Below, one piece after another: positions 36,591 through 49,601 of a stretch of DNA of 64,000 nucleotides. The stretch lies in assembly GCA_008973525.1 (NCBI GenBank), contig WACJ01000055.1, forward strand, positions 930,001-994,000, given 5' to 3'. Made by a program: the position numbers and the translations under genes. A model generated the notes under the pieces. It was given only the letters and a program-made list of their open reading frames with translations. It was not told the origin of the DNA and made no database searches. Positions within the stretch are counted from its first letter, which is position 1, and every line of letters starts with the position of its first letter. Origin of the DNA: Stenopsyche tienmushanensis. Lineage: Eukaryota; Arthropoda; Insecta; Trichoptera; Stenopsychidae.

Positions 36591-39500
36591 TTTAGAATAA
36601 CTAAAAACATTCAAACGAGTTTAAATATTGTGGGATGGATTATATGGAGTACACTGAGAATGATGGACGATCTTGAAACCCACGCTACAGGACGAATAAT
36701 AATACGGGATTTCGTGACAAAAATAACATAATCAGCCTCGAATATGTAAGAAAGGTGACGTAAGTCAAATTTAAATTATTTACCAACGCGATTTTGATAT
36801 TAAATTACTTATTCGCTTTCTATTCAACGCAAACAATTTTAGCAAAATCAACATAAAGACTTGGATTGAATTTTTTGGTTTTAATTAATTTTAATTTGAT
36901 TTGTAGTTAGTCCAATAAACAGAAGCGTAACATTTTTTTTTTGCTCAGAGCAAGATTTTGTATTGAATTGTGTTGGTTGAAGCATGATACGTCTATTGTA
37001 CTAGCGACTAGCATCATTCAGCTATATCATGGCACACATGCTGTATCATCTGCCATTATATTGCTAATATAATTCTATATCTTTGCCAATTTAATTTTAA
37101 AGTCATGCCATTTTGAATGAGGAAGATTGACTTATTTGACAATGAATTTTCAAGATATAAAAATTACATTTTCTTTTTCCTTGACGATTATATGTATCAT
37201 GAGTGCAATTTATTATAAAAATGCTTCAATGAATAAATAAATGTATACTGAATATAAAAGCATCTCAATTGAAATTTGAAGAAAACTATTGTATCTAAGA
37301 AGAATTTTCGATTAATCCAATACGAAAAATTGTAAGATACGATATTAAATTGTATTTATTTGCTTTTAATGTTATTGGGGATCGCAAATCCTTTTATTTC
37401 CTATATCGCAATGTGCTTAAAATTCACTCGAATCTTGGTACACACGCCAGCAGGAAGGATGGATCTTCTTTATCTTATTGAGTTATTGATGTGTTTCGTG
37501 TGACTCGCAACACTTCATGAATAATGGATGTGGTCAAATCCTGATAACGGCTCAGAATGCGGAGGAAACTTTTTTCGTATTAATTCGATACATAAATCAT
37601 TGATTTTCGTCGAGGAGACATTTTATGATCGGATAGGTTTTATTTCATTTCCATTGTGGGTGGTAAACGTTCTGTCGGACAACCGTCGCTTAATACCATC
37701 AAGATGGAATGAATACCGGGTGTTACATAAAAATTACATAAAAATTCCCAAGGGACCTATCCGTTTTAGCAGGTTGGTGTTTTTCGACGATATCAATCAG
37801 CAATAAAGTCCACGGACGTCCTTCGAATTTATTTTGCAAGTAAATTATCCTCGGTATGTTCGGGGTGGTACAAACTGAGAGGCACCCTCGATAAAATTCA
37901 TCTTGTGCAAAAAAATCACTTAGAGTTGAAGTCGATTCTGCAAAAAAATTCAGAGGCACAATGTAAAATCCGACTCCCACGTTTATCGACAAAAAACAAT
38001 CCCATATTTTTGATTCGAGGATAATGTCGTAAGCCAGCATTTTCACGCAAGTTGACCCTCTTTTTACCTTTTAAATCCACTTCTTTCTTCAGAGCCCATG
38101 AACGAAAATTTGCCATCATTTTTCTCTGAGCCTAATCGATATAAATTTTTCTTCGGTAAATCCAAATTTTATTAAAATATACCGGATTAAGCTCCAGTAT
38201 ATTAATGACTCAAATTTATATCACATTTAATGAAATGCAGATGGAAGTGATATCACTGCACTAACGAGTACGATTTATACCCTCTCCTCGCTGAAGATAG
38301 TCCCTGATGATCCATTACAGGGCTGGAATGCAAAATAAATGAGGGCGTAAGAATGGCGTGATGATACGTATGATGCACGTCCTACACGATAAGGTGATAA
38401 GTTTACGTGCCTAGAAAATAGATTGTCACACATTAAACGGCATATCTTATACAAGATCTACTAATCACTGTGCTTATCCCCTGATATATGCTGACATTGT
38501 ACAAATTTTGCCACCCCCGTCCCTGATCGTCTAACCCACCTTACAATACGGCAGCAGTGGAATCACATTAATTAAAGATGTACTGGGAGAAAGCGAAAAC
38601 TGGATAGATTTATAGTCCACGTTGTCTATACCAACGGCTCTTCAACTTCTGCTTTTGTTCTTCATTAAGCCGCTATCGGAAAACGCTTATTCTTTCTCAA
38701 CGGCTTATCCAATAACAATATGCCTCGATTTATCGACAGGGGTGAAAATGAATATATTCTTTGACTTTCTATCGAAAACAAGGGATGTGTAATGAAATTA
38801 AGTCAAAAATAATAAATCAAACGTCAAGCATTTTGTCAGCTATAATTAAGAATTCCAGGGGATATTTTCTTTGATATACCTCCAAAAACATATTGTATAG
38901 ATTCTGCAAAATTCATGCAGATTTGTTTTTACTTTATGATATCAAATAACACTTCAAATTTGATTATTAAAATATAAAGTATAAAAGCATTTTTAACAAT
39001 TCACATTTTGTATGAAAGATTAAATTCGCACTTATATCATAATATTGAGTCCCATTAGATCAGAAATAATTTTGATTGAGAGAAAATAACACAACCTAAG
39101 ATAAAAATGATTCAAAAATGCAGCTGCAGTGGAAATGCATTTAACTTTTTTTTACTAAATACGCGAATATTTTTGGGTCCTCTTAATATTTAATGGGAAA
39201 AATATGACTGTTTAAGACTATAAGCGTATTTGTGTATTATTGTAAAATTACTAGATTGAATGGAATAATACAGATTTATAAAATAAATGCCTCAGAATAG
39301 AAATACTTCAACGAAAAAATATACTAAATTAATTTTGCATTTTTTAAATGTAGCTTTATGCTCCCACATTTGTCAATTACGAAAACGTGGTTCTATTTGT
39401 CAAAGTCAACATGCATTAACTCGATTGCTAATATCACTGTTTTCAATATTTGCTTTCAATTTATTTCGAGATTTTAGTATTAATACGTTACTATATTCGG

Positions 39501-40639
39501 ATTGGCTATTAAAATTCCATGGATCAAAGTGCGTCGAATGATTCATTTTCGAATAAAACGCTTTTATTATCTCCCGGATGTCCCATACATGTCGAAATAT
39601 TTTGGCATCAACAACTGAACGTACATAAATGATACAAAAATCTACATTTTACGACGATATAAAAGGCTGTGTTCTTTATAAGCGGTGTATGGAAATAATG
39701 CAGACTCTGACAAATTTATTTCGACAGTAAAATTTTGATAACGCAACTGAAAATTCCTGACAAATCCATTTCGCAGAACGATGTGGGAAACACTGCTTCG
39801 TATTAATATGGCAAGGAATAAAGGCCATTAAGTTTCATATCACGTACACGCCAAGGAAAATGATCGATCATTTTATTTAATATAAGCAACTTGTAATACA
39901 CTCCTAAAGTACTATTTCCAATATAAATCAAGGACGCTTTCAGGATAAATCGATGTTGAAACATTTATAATAAATAAATTCGCTTGAATTTTGATTCACT
40001 TCAGAGTTTGAGAGTCGTTGAACCAAATAGCCCTGCATTACACGTGATTACTTTTGGGAATATTCAGGAGTGTTTCGCTGCTTGCTCCACAGTTCGTTAC
40101 CTTCACCCCTTACTAGCGTGTTCTCCACAATTAGCGTAATTAAATGTAGCATGATCTCCAGCATTGGATAAGTGGCACCAGTCTTTCTTGGTCACACAAA
40201 ATTACGTTTTTCACACGAGCCATAAAAATGTGTGACACTGGAAAAGTTAATTAAATAGGGGCGATGACGATTATTGCTTATTCAGCATGTGCTCACGACA
40301 AGATAGGGATAAAATGCAACAATTGATGGACAGAATGGGGTAACAAAATTTGAGGGTAGAAGCGATGGAATTCGACGTAGAAAAAGACACCCTCTGTCTA
40401 AATACTGCGCTAATTAAGACAATTTTCAATTTTGCCCATTCACTGACGCGTCGAAATCCAATGTTACGTTTAACAGGGGTGCTAAATCTTAACATATCAA
40501 TGAATTAGTGTTGAGAGGTTTCAATTTTAGATAGTTAAAATGGCACTAATATTAGATCTTGGGTGTTTTTCGTTTTTATTTATTTTATTTATATACGAGC
40601 TTAATCATCAATAATGAATCAGCATAATCATTTTTTAGA
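36591..40639. other. No gene; mixed-composition block at 37500-38120
   Basis: 37500-38120 has long open stretches on both strands (37528-37806 plus, 37723-38046 and 37916-38119 minus). None has a recognisable domain and they overlap each other, so I do not call a gene; an exon here cannot be excluded. 38380-38720 and 40010-40480 are also GC-richer. The rest is AT-rich. Confidence 0.3.
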
Positions 40640-40760
40640 TCCAGAAGATCAGTCTAAACTTGGATCGAAATCATTAATACGTAATATAAATACTTCCGAT
40701 CTCCTAAATTTATTGATGTGGTGAATTTCCTTTTCATAGTATTTGAACCCCTTTTTATAA
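40640..40760 (-). repeat. tRNA-derived SINE, copy 3
   Basis: The reverse complement has GGGGTTCAAATACTATG (B-box-like), then ATGATTTCGATCCAAGTTTA and CTGATCTTCTGGATCT, in the family order. Confidence 0.55.
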
Positions 40761-43085
40761 TAACAGTAAATACTACCATTTATTTAGTCATGAATAATGT
40801 TAAAATAGTGAAGTGCATGACACATAAGAGTTGTAAAATATTTGTAATAAACATGCGGAAAAATTGGATTGGTTCTATGTAACTAAATTCAAATTGGAAG
40901 CAATTAATTGATTAGTTGCCATACTATATTAACGGTTGTGTATCCCAAATGAATAGACCTCTAATAATTTAATCAAATGGCTATATATATTTAATTACAG
41001 GAACTAATTGATTAATCCGCGAAGCCTGAGGGCATTTGCAAGTCATCTAATTACAAAAATGTTTTAATTAAAAAATGATCAGGCATCGTAATTGAACATT
41101 AGAAAACATAGCATGCGTAATTTTTTTTTAAAAAAAATAAATAGAGCTTTCATAAGCAAAATTATTGTTTTAAAAGTGACTTGAGAAGATATTTCGCGAA
41201 AAATTCCAAGCCAATTCTTACGATGTAATTAGGGTGGTTATATTTTTATAAAATCGCAAATTGGGCAATATTCGCCATTCCGCGATAAACTCATATGATT
41301 TCGCTGAAAAATTATTAAATTAACTTTTTAAGGACTTTAATTTGAACCCAATAAATATGTATCGGATTTAATTAAACGGCTTACTGTAAGCTTTTGACGG
41401 AGCTTTCGCCGTTTTGTGTACGAGCTTTGTAATTAATATTCTGTTGACTGATTCTTCCAGGATCCGATATTTAATATTGTGCGTGCTCACCCAAATTTTA
41501 GACCCGTTTTTACGCTGTCATTATTATGTCATGCTTTTTAGAATCTCGTTTAAGGGTTGACGTTTATATTCGTGGCAGTTTATTAATAATGCATATTAAA
41601 ATTGGGTCATGGCATGATGAAAATATTTCAGCGAATAGGGGGCGTAGATTGCCATTGTAGAGATCGACTCGTACTTTGGTTTTATGATGCCTAATAATTA
41701 GTTTCTATACTGCCGGGTTTATCGTTGTTGAATGTAAAACAGTCTGCCAAACAATTTATCCGTCGATAAATATAGGCTTGCATTCGAATCAATCCTAATA
41801 ATTCTAATAATATCTAGTTGAAATGCTGAATTGATTTTATTTTATTGGAATAATTACCAGTTCATAGGCCGATATTCAAATTTAATATTTCGCCATTTTC
41901 ATAGAGTCGACACGGAATACAGAATTACATAATGATTAACGAATGGCAATTTTAAGATTTTTAATCTTGCTTCGTTATCTTTGGTTCTATATTTGCCACA
42001 CAGTGATTGAAATACAAATTTCAGAGTAGATCATTTAATATCAGATACTCAAAACTTGCGAATAGTACTGCAAAAAATGCTTCAATCTTCGAAAATATGT
42101 ATCATACACCTATATGTGTGATCGTTATTGAGGCAAGCATGCCTTCTGAGTTTTATTTGTAAACGCTCACCTAGTAGGCCATCTAGATCAAAGCTGTCAA
42201 ACGCAAAGGCTATCATGGATCAATTTTTTAAAAAAATAAGTTTAGGTGGGCCGCAAATGCAAAAAGATGCTAACTTTCATAAAAATGTAGGTTTATTTTC
42301 ATATATAAATTTTACCCATTCGGCTCTCGATAAGCTCGATTTCCTATTACGATTTCACTATAATGTGGCATCAGGGCACAGAAAAGAACTAGTTTTTCAA
42401 TTTTTCAATTGATGGTATTTCAACCATGATTTCTACATGACGTACATAATGATATCGTATTTTTCAATGGATGAACATATTCGTTGAGCACTTTCTTAGA
42501 TCGCGCCTGATAGAATGTCCTTTAATGTTTTTATCCTGACACATGGCATCTCTTCTCTGTTATTATCTTTTCTACTTTAGGGACAATACAGATAGCAGTG
42601 ATTGCTTTAAAAACTGACCCAAGGTGAGCATCGTTTATCTGACTGGATATTTATTTACTTTAATAAGTGGAAATTAGATGATTTTACTTTGGTTTTCCGG
42701 ATAAAGAATTTATGGAGATTTAATTAGGCATTCCTTGTACACTTTAGTAAACATTAATTGTTATTTTTTCAATCCCAACATAAGCTATTTTAACTTTTTT
42801 TGTCTCATTAATCCTTCGTTATTATCATATTTTGATTTATGTTCATAGTGACGTTTGATTGTATATAATTTTGATACTTTAATAGCATTATTACATATCA
42901 CGCAGATTATTTTATTTTTTTATTCACAACAAAAATATTTCAATTTCCACTTTTCTTGGAAATTTTGATATTCATCAGCAATTTTTCGTTTATTTTTATT
43001 ACAATTTAGTTTCTATGAGGACATATTGAATATAAATGGCTGAAATAAATAAGTAGCCAAGCATTATCCTTCAGCTTAATAAGGT
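40761..43085. other. No gene seen
   Basis: AT-rich with a few GC-richer patches (41400-41800). The plus-strand open stretch at 42128-42412 (94 codons, TTG-initiated) has no domain that I recognise and is probably chance. Confidence 0.35.
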
Positions 43086-43351
43086 GAAATTTTTATCTAA
43101 CGGAAATCATACAACTGATCATTACGATGATGGCTACTAAATCGAGACATTCCTCCCGAAATCTGGACGCTTGGAAACAGTAGCGTAACTAGTAATTGGC
43201 GAGCTTAGGCGACGCCTAGTAACTGTCTAATCCATGTATACATATATACAGTACATATATGTTTTTCAAATTTTTGTATTAACCTTTCCCTACCGGTGAT
43301 GTATTTACTACACCTCGATTCTAATAATGGGAATATCGATATAAAATATAT
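43086..43351 (+). repeat. Family A dispersed repeat, copy 3
   Basis: Begins with an AATTTTTATCTAACGGAAATC-type segment, passes CATTCCTCCCGAAATCTGG, AATTGGCGAGCTTAGGCGAC and TTAACCTTTCCCTACCGG, and breaks off after GGGAATATCGATATAAAA. It supplies the left half of the family; copy 1 supplies the right half. Confidence 0.85.
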
Positions 43352-46300
43352 TAGGTAAGGGGAAAATTTAAAAATATTTGTAATTTAGCCTATTTAAAAA
43401 ATGAGAGGGTAGGACTTACCATTATTTTTTCTTGATAGATGTTTTAATCAGCCAAAGTCATCAGACCAGAAGATCAGCTAATATGCTATGTACCAATTAT
43501 AACCGCTAATAATTTAATAGATTTGCACACCAATATAATATGTATTTCGATAATTATATAAAAACATGTTTAATTTTTGTTTCAGGTAAGATACGTTCGA
43601 ACATTGAAGTATACGAAAAATCGCAGCTCATAAGGTTTTTAAAGTTTATTGTATATTTTTATACTTTTCTTGATAATTTGCGGCATGCTATATATTTTTC
43701 ATTATTCATTTGGGTTCAGTAAATAACTTTGTTGTATATTTTATTAGAAATTGAAACAAATCTCGATTTTTGAAAAGCATTGACTTTTTGTTGTTAAACC
43801 TGATTGATCAAATCACCATTCCAGATATTATATTTTTGGGACACGTTATATTGAAACGACGCAGTCTATCATGAATAATTAGCTGTCAATGATGTAGTAA
43901 CACTGTCAAAACATTGATATACTCATGTGACCTATAGGTATGTAAATAGCCGGCCGGATAGATCTGAAAGCCTTTCAGGGGGTCGTAAACTTTGGAAGTT
44001 GACGGTCCTACCGACCGGAAATCCGTTAATTGTCGTAATTGGCAATTTAAAAGCAATTAGCTACCTATATAGCCAAGGAGGAAGGCTTAAATTTCACGAT
44101 GATATATTTTGTGTGGGAAAATATTTACAGACTCATAAAATTAAAGCTTGAAGAAATCGATATACATTGAAGGTACATTTAAAACCAGTAAGATATTTAA
44201 TTTGCCAAATTTTGTGATGGTGTTTAGTAATATGTATAATCGAGTTTTGATTTGTAATAGAATCGTTTTATAAAATATATATAATGGATTGTTTTGAATT
44301 ATTGATAAGATATCAATGATTCAAAAAAGTTAAGCGATGATTTGATCATTTTTGCACAATTTATAAAATAACTTCAATTCGAAATAATGTCTAGAATTAT
44401 AATTTTGATAATAAAATGGGAAAAAAAGGTATATTACCCAAATAAAAATTGGTTGATTTATCGTAAAATAAGAAATTTATCTATCCTAGAACAGTTGTTC
44501 TGATGTTTCAAAAAATTAAAAGATTAGAATAGCTCTAAATAATTGTAATCGAAGCTGGAGTACAAAATGTCGAGGCCACCTCGACATTGGAGTTCAAAGG
44601 TTTAATGGGCACTAACGTATGGCCCGCGGGTAAGATTCAGCCCTCCAAAGATTTTCTTCAGAACACACTTCAGAAAACAGACAGAAAAATATATGATTTC
44701 CATTCTTCGATTCAAAAGTTTTCTTGAAATGATTGAAGCTGACTGTGGAGATTTTTAGAACTCCAGATTAAACTTGATAATCATTTCTATTATAACATCA
44801 TAAGATTCAAATATAATCCGGAATTTTACTTTATAAAATTATGAGTGATATATAAAAATACAAATGGAGTGTCTTACTTTTCTACATAGTTAATGTTAAT
44901 TATGTAAATTAATCTCGCGTAAATGTCTAAAAGATCAAGTGCTGACACAGTAAGTTAAATTTTCTTATTATAAAGGTTTAAATCTAAATTGTGGGAAGCA
45001 GTTTCAACGCCGCCTATGAGTGACTGAATATGTAATCATAATTGAAATATCGTTAACCACACATAAGCCAATATAAAACTATCACATGAAATATCCTTTC
45101 TTTAGATAAGTCTCATAGATAATTCACGGATGGATATGACGGTCTGTAACTACATTTTTGCGTGATATTAGACTAACTAAGTAACGTTTTGATGCAATTC
45201 TTAACACACCTAAATGTATAGTAAACTTTTGCGTTAGTTCTGCTATCGCGCAAAAATGTGACTATGGATAATAATGTGTTAACACAAAGAAGAAATATAT
45301 AGTAGATATAAATCAGCAATTTCATGTAGTATAAGTTAAAATGCAAATTTTCAAAGAGTTAAGCGCATATTTATGTATTTCGATTCGTATCTGTTTTATA
45401 ACGATAAGTCTTCCCATGGCTTGTTGAGTCATCATTACCACGCTGCTGCATGATGGTATACTATTTCTTCAACTTTCGCGTGCTCCGAGCAAAATGTAAC
45501 CCATCAACATGTATAATTTTGCAATATTTTTATAAATTATGTGCGAAATCGGCATGAAGTGCAGACTCGTAACTAAACGACGAGTTATTGTTATATACTG
45601 AAGGACGTATTAGCGCGGAGGTATGTAATTGGATTCCCGTAGCAGTGCAAGGAGGCGTATCCGCGCAGGTGGAGGATAACAAGAAGCGGGCAACATTTCT
45701 TCCATCCCGCGGTGGTTTCTGTTGTTTGCAGGTAGATCGATACTCAGAAGTAGCTTATTTCGAAATGCCAGCTGTGAATTATGATACACGAGAGCTTTGT
45801 GAGGTGGCACTGGCAGGGAGCTGGTGTCAAATGCATTTGAAATATTTGTTTTGTTAAAAGGCGTGGGCAGCGGACTCTGAACGTGGTGAAAGAGGTCTGC
45901 TATCTCGACGAAAAGGCCGCTTCTAAAACAATGGGTCGGGCGCGGTTGCGCTTTATTTATGCTCTTGTAAATACCATTTGACTCCATTGTCCTGGACCAG
46001 CCGTCATATTCAATCGAATGAGGCAGATTATGAGCACGCTCATACTATTATGTTCCAGTGGGTCAATGATAATACGTACGTGTCATTCGTGCACGTCACA
46101 CTGCTACAAATGGCCTAGTAGTTGGGCAGCATCGATTGTGAAAGTTGGATGCATAATATGTATATTATTATTGATCGATAGTTAAATTGATTGCCGATAT
46201 TAATGGATGAAGTGGTTCCAACATTACCTAGGAGCATCATTCTAATTACCGGAGCTCCCTCATCAAGAGCATGTAAGTTTTTTTTTTAAATTTACTTTAG

Positions 46301-46377
46301 GAGGCTTCTATAGCCCTATAAGGCCACTATCCTGAGTATCTTTTGTCAAATTGCCCATGTTTTTCTAACTGATAAAC
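43352..46377. other. No firm gene; exon-like block at 45590-45990
   Basis: 45590-45990 is GC-richer and open on both strands: 45610-45987 minus (125 codons from an ATG) and 45588-45857 plus (89 codons). In the plus frame a TTTCTGTTGTTTGCAG acceptor-like site precedes V-D-R-Y-S-E-V-A-Y-F-E-M-P-A-V. Neither product is recognised. A 10-bp-arm palindrome lies at 44566-44588. 44605-44640 contains a GTATGGCCCGCGGG segment reminiscent of hAT debris. The rest is AT-rich. Confidence 0.3.
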
Positions 46378-46900
46378 TTAGTTTAGCCGAGGTCTTCCAA
46401 CGGGCTTGCTGCTATTCGGCTCCAAATATAATATGGCTCGAGGGACTCTGAGCGAGCATCCACGCCACATGAGCTGCCCAATGGAGACGAAAGTTAAGAT
46501 GAAGAATTGATACCTCATCATACATGTCCATAACCTCTCGATTGTAACTCCTGGCTTCGAAATTTGAGGTCTCATCCTGGAGAGGACCGAAAATGTTTCT
46601 TAAAACTTCACTCTTAAACCTCTCGTATTGAATCCTGGATTTCGTTTTAAATTAAGTTCTTCTCCATGAGGTTGGATCCTAGGTATTTGCACTCCTGAAC
46701 CCTTTTATAAATATTTTTAATACTATATTATTATTGATATTTATACCCCTTAATTGCTTTCAACGTAATATTAAAATTTATCGAGGAAAGGTCTTCCCTC
46801 TATATTCCCCTGTCGTCATCTTGAAAGACTCCGACAGGGTGCCTCCAACATAATCCTTTCCTCATGTTGTCATAAGCCTTGCAAGAATCGGTGAATGTTG
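46378..46900 (-). pseudogene. RTE/jockey-like LINE reverse transcriptase relic, internally collapsed
   Basis: On the minus strand near 46900-46860 the reading F-T-D-S-C-K-A-Y-D-N-M-R-K-G matches the RT motif F(V/I)DFKKAYDS. Farther on, around 46575-46378, come Y-N-R-E-V-M-D-M-Y-D-E, L-H-W-A-A-H-V-A-like residues, and finally P-V-G-R-P-R-L-N. These match the C-terminal pattern 'YNRELY.LY.E..I......LRWAGHV.RM...P.....GRPRLRW'. Only about 300 bases separate motifs that lie much farther apart in intact elements, and the frames differ, so there is a large deletion plus frameshifts. Dead copy. Confidence 0.7.
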
Positions 46901-46938
46901 GAGTGATATTGAGATTCACTTTTTGAGCATCCCATATG

Positions 46939-47535
46939 TAGGATGTTTGGCATATGGACCGACATTTTTTTTTGAGGTTGGGGGGATCTTTTGCTACATT
47001 TTACATATAGGTCCTATGACCTAAGTGTCAGGGTTGTCAAACTAGATGTTTTTCAACATTTTGAAAAAAAAATCACCTTTAAATCGTCATAACTCACATC
47101 ATAATAGCACGAAATAACTGTTTATGTATTTTTAATCTAAATAATTCAACATTTTATGCAATTAGTTTCAAGAAAATTACTTATAAGCTTCCAAAGTCAC
47201 ATACAATGTACAAACAAATGAGAAATGTCCAATTCTAAATTCTTTACACAAGAAACTAACATCTATTTTGAACTTAGTTTAGTTTTAAAAAGTTACCAGT
47301 TTGGCAGGGTTAGGGTTAAGAAAATACTTTTTATGTTTAAGATGTTTTTATTATATTTATTTACAAAATTTGTTAAAACTGACCACCTCTGTTTCGTTTG
47401 CATGCACGACACATTTTTGCACGTTCCTGAACAAATAAGTTCAAAGAAGTAGCGAGCCATGGAATAGGGAACGTCCCCGGATGAAGAAATCCAGTGGTGT
47501 CAGGTCTGGAGACCGTGCGAACCACAGAATAGGGT
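46939..47535 (-). mobile_element. Copy 3 of the 929-bp TA-flanked family, truncated
   Basis: The left end TAGGATGTTTGGCATATGG matches the right terminal repeat of 30-958 in reverse. It is followed by the same CATATAGGTCCTATG and TTTTTCAACATTTTGAAAA segments. At 47456-47535 the minus strand reads F-A-R-S-P-D-L-T-P-L-D-F-F-I-R-G, the transposase signature, here in a single copy. The other terminal repeat is missing; a LINE tail starts within about 20 bases. Confidence 0.75.
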
Positions 47536-47554
47536 CGCTGTTACAATCACCCAG

Positions 47555-47750
47555 ATTACTCGCTGGATGAGCGTTTCATCTGTTGTATAGATAACAACAA
47601 TATGGGAGTGATTCGAATTCCCTATAAAGATGGTTACCTGGGTGACCCGCTGGGTGAGTGTCCACAAATGAAACTAGAAGATCATACTATCTTAAATTCA
47701 GATGATATTGATGTTTTCCCATAAATGGATATTGAAATACTCCAATCTTA
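47555..47750 (+). mobile_element. RTE/jockey-like LINE 3' tail, copy 3
   Basis: Has CCCGCTGGGTGAGTGTCC, and about 70 bases later CATAAATGGATATTGAAATA, the same order as 23066-23210. An additional related motif, CACCCAGATTACTCGCTGGA, lies at the left, giving a near-mirror arrangement of the GGGTGAG motif. The ATGATG tail is not clear. Confidence 0.45.
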
Positions 47751-49601
47751 ATCTTGTTATACAATTGAATGCATTTAATGTTTATAAAACAGTTCAAATG
47801 GGTTTATGCATTTTTATGAATATTAGTATGAAATCACTGCTTTGCATAATAACTGCTGTTGAAATTATAACATTTAGCTCACATGATGCAAACGGCTTTC
47901 GTACAAAGTATGCTCAAAGCTCTCATAAGCCTTTAATTATAATCAACTTGCATCACCATTGTTAAAGCGTTATCCTCTCTGGATTTAATAGTTTCCAAAA
48001 TCGTTCAATTAACCTCATTTCGCAGCCTGATTTTTGTTATTAATTGGCATTTGTCATACATAATTTATAAAATAAATTGGTTTAATTTATTTTTTGTAAT
48101 TTCATATTTGATTACTAAAATGTATTTGTCTTTTGGAATCCATCACAATATGATTGAATGCAAGGCAATTTTGAAAATGGTCTATGGTCTCTTATTAGGT
48201 CAACGGTCTACTTCTATACATTTTTAAATTCTTAATCCAACATTATTGAAGGGATGGTGCCATATAAATAATCTAGTTAATCATAAGGCAGCCCACAGTT
48301 TGAGAACTATCATAATCGTCACGCTCACACTCCGGTCACTTTCTATTAATACGATGCATCACATGTGGGGTGAAGCGTTTTCGATATCAATTATTGGTCC
48401 CATAAATGGAGGCACTCTATTTAATCATTGAAAAATGGATCCTGTTTTATAAATAATGGGCTCTGTTTAAAAACCATCGACGTCTCGTTAAAGCCATATT
48501 TTCTTGTTAAAACAAATATGCATATATATTGGAATTTTAATGGGTGTATGACATGTTCCTTAGATCTTGCCCAACGAAGGGTGAGAACTATTTCTATGAT
48601 GGATGGCCGTAATTCTTTTCATGGATGCATTTTAAATTTATTACAGACCCACGGATGTCTGAAGCTATCTCATTTAGCACTTTAGTTTCATGTAACACGT
48701 CCGCGCTGTAAGATGCTTTAAATATACGTTTATTTTTACGATGCTTTCAGCTAAACTATCAATATATAAAGCGCTTCTTCGGGCGGACAAATATTTATTT
48801 ATATTTCGCGTACTGCTCATGCCAATATTGTCGGAGCGAAATTGATATCGTGTTTACCGATTGTATTATCCTGGCGGAAAAAAAACGGGAACGCTTCGAA
48901 GACGGGCTTATTTTAAAAAGTATCAAATCTTTATTTTATCATTGACATGTGTCAGATATCTGGAAAGACGTGGCCTTCTTATCGTCTACGATTTACCTCC
49001 CCTTCTTTCATATAATCACCTTTCACCCCTATCGCTTGCCCCGGAGCACATCAATCACCCAAGGATTATGAGTCTCTCTTAATCTCGTACCTGCCCCACC
49101 CACTGTTAAATCCGAAGGCTTTTTGCTGTGCCTTCATACTCAGACCACTTATTTATACTTTAGAGGAAAATATTTAAGCTACTGCCTAATGCGAAATGTC
49201 TGCTACTTTACTTCATCCCTCTTATATACAATTTTTCCCCCTTTTTAAAAAAAACGTTTCAAAAGGAGATTTTATGGCAGTGCACGTACAATTTGTCAGC
49301 TTAGCACTTATCTATTTTTGTCCAATTAAAAACAAAGTAAATTAAAAAAAACCTAATGCCTTGGAAAATATTTATTCAAGGATTTACGAGCCTGCTACAT
49401 TTGCATACACGCTCTATTAAAAATCGAGTGATATTTACATAAGCTATAAAGATAATCTGTCTAAAATGCCTTTTAGTTAATTTTAACACTTTTAATACCA
49501 TTGAATTTTTATATTACTATACATATAATTCAGTTTACTTACGTTTCAAAAAATATATTGTACACATTTTAGTACAAAACTATATGTCTTGATCAATTAT
49601 T
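47751..49601. other. No gene seen
   Basis: 48240-49090 is GC-richer, with several short plus-strand open stretches (48246-48431, 48428-48685, 48861-49082) of no recognisable family. It could include conserved non-coding DNA. The flanks are AT-rich. Confidence 0.3.

Noticed and set aside
37723..38046. 107-codon minus-strand frame
   Set aside because: The start is GTG, it overlaps other equally open frames on both strands, and the translation has no family resemblance.
44566..44588. Palindrome AATGTCGAGG...CCTCGACATT with 3-base spacer
   Set aside because: A single 10-bp-arm palindrome is expected occasionally in 64 kb, and nothing around it suggests a function.
44605..44640. GTATGGCCCGCGGG segment similar to hAT-type repeats
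   Set aside because: Too short, with no matching inverted end nearby.
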